Assembly (NCBI GenBank): GCA_041747755.1
Contig: JBGTEN010000175.1
Span: 1 to 26,310, forward strand
DNA: 26,310 nucleotides
From: Aurantibrevibacter sp041747755
GTDB taxonomy: Bacteria; Bacteroidota; Bacteroidia; Flavobacteriales; Flavobacteriaceae
Reading direction: 5' to 3'
A model generated the notes under the pieces. That model saw nothing but the letters and a program-made list of their open reading frames with translations, was not told the origin of the DNA and did not search any database. Numbering within the stretch: the first letter of the stretch is position 1; each line of letters starts with the position of its first letter. Positions 22,314 to 26,310 of this stretch are shown piece after piece. The position numbers and the translations under genes are program-made.

Positions 22314-23904
22314 TAACACTTTTTACGGAAATTTCCGTACACACAATGAAAGTCTTGGAACAATATCCTTCAAAACACCGATCGCTCGTTAGATAATTTA
22401 AATCGAATTCGCCCATGGTAGTCCATACAACGACATCTAAAAACTCAAACTGTATGCGCACATCGTGAGCTCCTGCTGGTGGCTTTGCTCCTATTTTTAT
22501 ATTGTTTTTATCTACCTCTGTCCATCCTGTAGTTGTAAAACTCTGGGAACCAATTTTTTTATAAGAGAAGCGAAATCTCATTTTCTGACTTATAGTTTTC
22601 TTTACAAATGCATTTTTATGATCAAATGCATACGTTCCACAATTTTGAACTCTGTAATCCGTAGTGAACCCCATTTTGGCAAGGGTATTGTCCTTAAGAT
22701 AACGAATAGTATAGGCAATTGGCACCCCTGGATTGTTTCTATTATACACTGCATTTTCGCCAGTAATAACATTATTCAAAGACCCTGGTCCATTCTCTAT
22801 ATTGGCTGAGTTTATAGCCTCGGAGGCCGCTTCGGCATTACCTCCAATTGTCACTACTGTTAAGCTGGAATTTTTTAAGACTGCATCGTAAGTTGAATTA
22901 ATAGTTCCTGTGCCACTTACGCCACCGGCGTATTCTAATACTGCATTTAGATTGATGGAAGTATCCATATTGGTAGTCTCCATACGTACCATAATAATTC
23001 TTCCATAAGAGACTGAACCTACATAAGCCGGAGGTGTATCAGAATCAATAACTGCCTGAACTTGCGCGGCAGTTACATCCGAACCAAAGATACTGGCGGG
23101 TGAACTTGGTGTATCCATGGTTACGGTATAAAATACCTGCTTAAAAACTACAGCGGCTACTCTGCGTTCAGTATTACTTTCATATTCGAACTGCGATGCT
23201 AAAGAACCACTTGCCCACTCTAAATTTAATCCAACATCCAAACTAAATTGCTTAGAGGAATAAGATGTTGTGGCGCGATAGGATGAATTGGAGGCGTTGA
23301 CATATCCTTCTTGATATGCATTTGAATTCCACCACTCCAAAGCATTGTCTATACCGGATTGGACAGAAGAATTGGTAGGATTTTCAACTACAATATTCCC
23401 TTGATTACCAATCCCGGGTAAGTCCAATCGCAAGGTTAATGCGGATCGATCTAAGGTAATTGGGTCTGGTGCACCGTCCAACATACCATTATTCCCAACT
23501 ACTAAAGCACCCGGAAATATAACACCGTTTGTCGGACGAAGAATGGCAACATCATCAAAATTAGACGCCAAACTATAATCTTCTGTACGGCATTCTACAA
23601 TTTCACCCAAGTTAGGTCCACTTTTGGTAGTATTGTTATTGATTAAGGTTCTTTCAGACGCAGCGCCCCCTGTATCTTGTACATTTAAGATTGCATTTGG
23701 GTCATAACCCAAGTTAGCTATGATAGAATTTATATCATCAAGATTCGTGTTTTCATTACTAGAATCTTTGTCTTCATCATCCTTGCCATTTTCAACAACC
23801 TCTGTAGGACTCTCGTCTTTACTACAAGAATTAATGGTAGTTAGTAAAGCACCCATAAATAGGATTGTGAACAAAGTTTTAATGTGTTGTGAAACTGTTT
23901 TCAT
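22306..23904 (-). CDS. Cholesterol-dependent-cytolysin-family (thiol-activated cytolysin) lipoprotein
   Basis: A 532-aa predicted pore-forming protein. The signal peptide ends in INSC (Cys27, lipidated), followed by SKDES, an acidic linker (29-60), then the CDC core. Core blocks align by eye with perfringolysin O: GVIFPGALVV (127-136), LTLRLDLPG, the SKQFSLDVGLNLEW...ASQFEYES region (TMH1), VVFKQVFYTVTMDTP (252-266), PPAYVGSVSYGRIIMVRMETT (291-311), YDAVLKNSSLTVVTIGGNAEAA with the conserved Gly354-Gly355 pair, and PIAYTIRYLKDNTLA (405-419). Domain 4 is altered: where CDCs have the Trp-rich undecapeptide, here is FEFLDVVVW (486-494) leading to GEFDL, a few residues shorter, with one Trp. The C-terminus adds four Cys (510, 515, 522, 532). 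It probably forms pores after a receptor other than cholesterol is bound, or is a derived membrane-acting protein. It is divergent from the TPR-HTH gene. Confidence 0.92.
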   Translation of the reverse strand: MKTVSQHIKTLFTILFMGALLTTINSCSKDESPTEVVENGKDDEDKDSSNENTNLDDINSIIANLGYDPNAILNVQDTGGAASERTLINNNTTKSGPNLGEIVECRTEDYSLASNFDDVAILRPTNGVIFPGALVVGNNGMLDGAPDPITLDRSALTLRLDLPGIGNQGNIVVENPTNSSVQSGIDNALEWWNSNAYQEGYVNASNSSYRATTSYSSKQFSLDVGLNLEWASGSLASQFEYESNTERRVAAVVFKQVFYTVTMDTPSSPASIFGSDVTAAQVQAVIDSDTPPAYVGSVSYGRIIMVRMETTNMDTSINLNAVLEYAGGVSGTGTINSTYDAVLKNSSLTVVTIGGNAEAASEAINSANIENGPGSLNNVITGENAVYNRNNPGVPIAYTIRYLKDNTLAKMGFTTDYRVQNCGTYAFDHKNAFVKKTISQKMRFRFSYKKIGSQSFTTTGWTEVDKNNIKIGAKPPAGAHDVRIQFEFLDVVVWTTMGEFDLNYLTSDRCFEGYCSKTFIVCTEISVKSVNC

Positions 23905-23966
23905 AATGTATTGGTTTTAATGATTCATAACAACGAAACTACTTGTCATTCAAAGGAATACCTAAT

Positions 23967-23993
23967 TTTGTCCATGGACAAAGTATGGACAAG
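23967..23993. promoter_or_regulatory. Operator-like site 1: palindrome plus 11-bp-period direct repeat
   Basis: TTTGTCCATGGACAAA (23967-23982) is a perfect 16-bp palindrome. Its right arm begins GGACAAAGTATGGACAAG (23976-23993), two GGACAA half-sites with starts 11 bp apart. An 11-bp repeat spacing places both half-sites on one DNA face, as in tandem response-regulator sites. Located 63-89 bases upstream of the cytolysin start codon. Confidence 0.6.
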
Positions 23994-24120
23994 TGCTATA
24001 TTTCGGAGCGTATAAGAGAATGGACCAGCAGTATTGTATCTATGCATTCAAATAAATTTATATAATTGATATTCAAATATTTAAAAGTATTTTTAATGAT
24101 ATTTCAGCTTTAAAAAGGGC

Positions 24121-24138
24121 GGACAAACCATGGACAAG
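24121..24138. promoter_or_regulatory. Operator-like site 2: second copy of the 11-bp-period repeat
   Basis: GGACAAACCATGGACAAG matches site 1 at 16 of 18 positions, again with two GGACAA half-sites 11 bp apart. It is in the same orientation, 145 bp from site 1 and 81 bases upstream of the TPR-HTH ATG. Confidence 0.6.
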
Positions 24139-24218
24139 ACGCAATTCCAAGGATTAATGACACTTTTCCATACGCAAACAATTGGTTATCTTCATTTTGA
24201 CAACGAAACTTCAGACCT

Positions 24219-26120
24219 ATGAAAACCTTAGCGATTACCCTGTTCCTTTTCTTGATGTTAGCTTCATTAACGCACGCCCAAAACAGGCAACAGGAATTAG
24301 ACAGCCTAATCCAAAGGGCGCAAAACTTGCCAGAGGATAGTACTAAAGCACAGGTACTTGCCAGAATCCATGAGCGGATGATGTTCATGGACAACGAAAG
24401 GGCGTTGGGCTTTGCCAAAGAAGCGTTTGACCTCTCCAAAAAAATCGGTTACAAAAAAGGAATCGGTAACGGTTACCTGCAGTTTGGCAATTACTTTTAC
24501 AACCAGTCCATGAACGACTCAGCCCGGCTCTACCACAATTTAGCCTTACAGAAATTTCAAGAGTTTGGTTCCATTAGGGGACAAATATTTGCTTTGCATT
24601 CAATAGCTACTATGGAGCGGGAAAAGGGCGATTTTGAGGGTGCCATTGCCACGACCCATGCTATTTTGGCCATGTATGCCGAGGAAAACCGCAACACTTC
24701 CGATTTGGGGGATTTTGATCTGCGAGGGTCTGAATATGAAGTGTTGGGCAGTATCTATTTCGAAAAAGGGAGTTATAGACTTGCCCTGGAAAATACATTG
24801 ACAGCACTTCGCTTTTTTGAGGAAAAAGGGGATGACGTGCGCAAGGGCGACGCCCTAAAGCAGTTGGCGGACATAGAATTTCAAATGGGCAATTACCAAG
24901 GCAGTTTGGACTATGCCCGGCAGGCTACCGACATCTATAAACAACATGATGACAAAATTTACCAAAGTTATGCCTTGAACACCGGTGGCTTAGCGGCGGA
25001 AAAACTGGGCAACCTGCCCCTCGCAAAGGAAATGTTCACAGCATCCCTCCTCTTGGCCAGGGAAATGAACGTACAGACCATGATTTCAAAGGGCTTAAAC
25101 GACTTGGCCCGTTTGGCCTACGGCCAGGGAAATTTTAGCGAGGCCAAGACCATGTTGGCAGAATCGCTTGAGATCACAGAACAAGAGGACATTAAACTCA
25201 ACAAAGCAGACGCATACCAGGCGTTGGCTCAAATGTACCTTGCGCAGAAAGACTATGAACGTGCTTTGGTCCATATCAATGCCACCATAGCCATAGCGGA
25301 CGGGATACAGGCCCTGCCCACTTTGGGCGACGCACATAAAACAAGGGCGGAAATACACAGCAAGCGCAACCATGGGGAACTGGCCTATCTTGATTTTAAA
25401 ACGTACCACCAGATCAACGACAGCATCTATACCCTAAAAAAAAGTCAACAAATAGAAGAATTGAAGACCATCTACGAAACCGAAAAAAAGGAGGCCGCCA
25501 TTGCCCTGCAACAAGAGGAGATCAACACCTTGAACGAAAAAGCCAAGGTGGACCAGCTCACCAAGGGCCTCTATGCAGGAGGCATGTTCACCTTTGTGGC
25601 CGTCTCCGGACTGCTGTTCTTTGGATTTAAACAACGGATGAAGAAAAACCGGCTTTCCCGTGAAAAGCAAGAGGCCATCTACCAACAGGAAATTGCCCAC
25701 AAGCAAAAAGAACTGGCAAGTCAGACATTACATTTAGTGCAAAAGAATACCTTTATTCAAGAGCTCATGGAAAACCTGGAAAACATCAAAAACTCCCCGG
25801 AAAAGTTCAAAATGGAGTTTAGGCGCATAGTGATGCTCCTCAAAAAGGAAAATGCATCGGACAAGGATTGGGAGGTGTTCAAGACTTATTTTTCAGAGGT
25901 GCACAATGACTTTGACCAAAAGTTGAAGACCTTCTATACGGATATCTCGGAGAAAGAAATACGTTTGGCGGCTTTCCTGCGTATGAATCTCACAACCAAA
26001 GAGATTGCGGCCACCCTGAACGTTTTGCCAGACAGTATCTTAAAGTCAAAATACCGCTTAAAAAAGAAATTGGGATTGGAGAAGGACAAGGATTTGGGCA
26101 CTTTCCTAAATTCAATCTAA
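24219..26120 (+). CDS. Membrane-tethered TPR regulator with LuxR-type HTH
   Basis: A 633-aa protein. Signal peptide (MKTLAITLFLFLMLASLTHA, cleavage near AQN); at least eight TPR units between about 40 and 410 (for example LQFGNYFYNQSMNDSARLYH, LADIEFQMGNYQGSLDYAR, LAQMYLAQKDYERALVHI); a coiled coil (about 415-448); one transmembrane helix (about 450-471, GLYAGGMFTFVAVSGLLFF); a second cytosolic coiled coil (475-530); and a C-terminal helix-turn-helix (about 570-620) with ISEKEIRLAAFLRMNLTTKEIAATLNV and ILKSKYRLKKKLGL, like LuxR/GerE domains. The topology implies periplasmic sensing by TPRs and DNA binding from the inner membrane. GC content is higher than that of its neighbours. The divergent cytolysin-like gene and the repeated sites between them are its most plausible targets; this is inference. 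Confidence 0.9.
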   Translation: MKTLAITLFLFLMLASLTHAQNRQQELDSLIQRAQNLPEDSTKAQVLARIHERMMFMDNERALGFAKEAFDLSKKIGYKKGIGNGYLQFGNYFYNQSMNDSARLYHNLALQKFQEFGSIRGQIFALHSIATMEREKGDFEGAIATTHAILAMYAEENRNTSDLGDFDLRGSEYEVLGSIYFEKGSYRLALENTLTALRFFEEKGDDVRKGDALKQLADIEFQMGNYQGSLDYARQATDIYKQHDDKIYQSYALNTGGLAAEKLGNLPLAKEMFTASLLLAREMNVQTMISKGLNDLARLAYGQGNFSEAKTMLAESLEITEQEDIKLNKADAYQALAQMYLAQKDYERALVHINATIAIADGIQALPTLGDAHKTRAEIHSKRNHGELAYLDFKTYHQINDSIYTLKKSQQIEELKTIYETEKKEAAIALQQEEINTLNEKAKVDQLTKGLYAGGMFTFVAVSGLLFFGFKQRMKKNRLSREKQEAIYQQEIAHKQKELASQTLHLVQKNTFIQELMENLENIKNSPEKFKMEFRRIVMLLKKENASDKDWEVFKTYFSEVHNDFDQKLKTFYTDISEKEIRLAAFLRMNLTTKEIAATLNVLPDSILKSKYRLKKKLGLEKDKDLGTFLNSI

Positions 26121-26147
26121 AAAATAGGTGATAATGATACGCTAAAG

Positions 26148-26155
26148 TATCTTCG
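26148..26155 (+). promoter_or_regulatory. Candidate -7 box of the DCC-family gene
   Basis: TATCTTCG is one base from TAnnTTTG and lies only 4 bases before the ATG, so the transcript would be nearly leaderless. It overlaps the inverted repeat GATAC-gctaaa-GTATC (26136-26151), which could instead be the end hairpin of the preceding gene. Confidence 0.35.
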
Positions 26156-26159
26156 TATT

Positions 26160-26310
26160 ATGAAGATTCCAAATAAAATAATTCTTTTTGATGGGGTTTG
26201 TAACCTCTGCAACGGAGCGGTGCTATTTGTCATTAAGCGTGATAAAAAAGATACTTTCCGTTACGCTGCCCTGCAAAGTGATATAGGACAAAAACTTACT
26301 AAAGAAAGAG
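26160..26310 (+). CDS. DCC-family (DUF393) thiol-disulfide oxidoreductase, N-terminal part
   Basis: The first 50 codons before the right edge. The N-terminus is MKIPNKIILFDGVCNLCNGA: the DxxCxxC motif (Asp11, Cys14, Cys17) that names the DCC family, thioredoxin-like proteins of unknown substrate. The following FVIKRDKKDTFRYAALQSDIGQ matches the family's second strand and the characteristic 'F.faaLqs' block. ATG 26160 starts at the usual distance of the motif. It is 39 bp downstream of the TPR-HTH gene, with AT-rich composition like the rest of the window. Confidence 0.9.
   Translation, partial: MKIPNKIILFDGVCNLCNGAVLFVIKRDKKDTFRYAALQSDIGQKLTKER

Larger units (their letters stand above)
23930..24210. 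repeat. 11-bp direct repeat ACAACGAAACT at both ends of the divergent region
   Basis: ACAACGAAACT is found at 23930-23940 and 24200-24210, 270 bp apart in the same orientation. Each copy lies just outside the first codons of a flanking gene: 26 bases before the cytolysin start and 9 before the TPR-HTH start. Confidence 0.5.
23905..24218. other. 314-bp divergent intergenic region between cytolysin-like and TPR-HTH genes
   Basis: There is no gene here; the region carries the regulatory DNA of both neighbours. It holds two operator-like elements (23976-23993 and 24121-24138), a 16-bp palindrome (23967-23982) and an 11-bp direct repeat (23930, 24200). TAGTTTCG on the minus strand (23941-23934), one base from TAnnTTTG and 30 bases before the cytolysin ATG, could be that gene's -7 box. 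The middle (24035-24115) is a plain AT-rich stretch. Confidence 0.6.

Noticed and set aside
22306..23904. Assigning the pore-forming protein to the MACPF family
   Set aside because: The conserved blocks (IFPGALVV, FKQVFYTV, SYGRIIMVRMETT, VTIGGNAEAA) match thiol-activated cytolysins directly, while the MACPF signature Y/W-G-T/S-H-F/Y-x6-GG is not seen.
23967..23993. Treating the palindrome as an SOS (LexA) box or restriction-related site
   Set aside because: It matches no LexA consensus I know, and the second, non-palindromic copy shows that the direct-repeat part is the shared element.
24110..24439. 109-codon open frame on the minus strand across the regulator's start
   Set aside because: It is a shadow of the TPR-HTH coding region and of the intergenic operator region; its protein shows no family features.
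1..26310. CRISPR arrays, tRNA/rRNA genes, insertion sequences and prophage genes
   Set aside because: I found no regularly spaced repeats, cloverleaf or rRNA-like sequence, transposase motifs or phage structural genes on either strand.

Overview
The window looks like a chromosomal segment of a marine-type member of the Flavobacteriaceae (Bacteroidota). The evidence is its AT-rich base composition, several promoters with the Bacteroidota -33/-7 consensus (TTTG then TAnnTTTG) and very short leaders, many small lipoproteins with lineage-specific domains (DUF4251, OmpA with glycine zipper, lipocalin-like), a fused E1-alpha/beta branched-chain oxo-acid dehydrogenase, a DUF1835 protein, and a large TPR/transmembrane/LuxR-HTH regulator. 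No rRNA, tRNA, CRISPR array, transposase or phage gene is visible.

Layout. 1-4345: envelope and housekeeping genes. These are the start of a thioredoxin-like lipoprotein (cut by the left edge), an FKBP-type prolyl isomerase lipoprotein, an endonuclease/exonuclease/phosphatase-family protein, a DUF4251 lipoprotein, a helical orphan, short ribosome hibernation factor HPF, and a small secreted orphan. 4681-5631: TerC-family membrane protein.

5688-11644 (minus strand): a compact biosynthetic cluster. In transcription order it has an FAD-dependent oxidoreductase, a SAM methyltransferase, a type III polyketide synthase with intact Cys-His-Asn triad, a SDR with an enoyl-reductase-like Y-x6-K motif, a FabZ-like dehydratase, a beta-ketoacyl-ACP synthase, and an acyl carrier protein whose usual DSL is NSA. 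The simplest reading is that a dedicated type II fatty-acid module builds an acyl-ACP that primes the type III PKS to make a lipidic resorcinol or pyrone, which is then methylated and oxidised. The product is not deducible from sequence alone.

11733-22233: an OmpA/lipocalin lipoprotein pair, the E1 alpha/beta fusion, a 2-oxoglutarate/Fe(II) dioxygenase, a SUI1/eIF1-like initiation factor, a tight three-gene operon (DUF1835, uridine-phosphorylase-like, signal-less substrate-binding-protein fold), uracil-DNA glycosylase, and a MutS2-like ATPase without Smr domain.

22306-26310: the most unusual part. A lipoprotein of the cholesterol-dependent cytolysin (thiol-activated cytolysin) family keeps the pore-forming core but lacks the Trp-rich undecapeptide, and carries a surface-export-like tag after its lipobox Cys. 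It is divergent from a membrane-tethered TPR/LuxR-type regulator of higher GC content. The 314-bp intergenic region between them contains two copies of an operator-like element, GGACAAANNATGGACAAG, each made of two GGACAA half-sites exactly 11 bp apart; the first overlaps a perfect 16-bp palindrome. This suggests a self-contained regulated cytolysin locus. The window ends in the first 50 codons of a DCC-family (DUF393) thiol-disulfide oxidoreductase.
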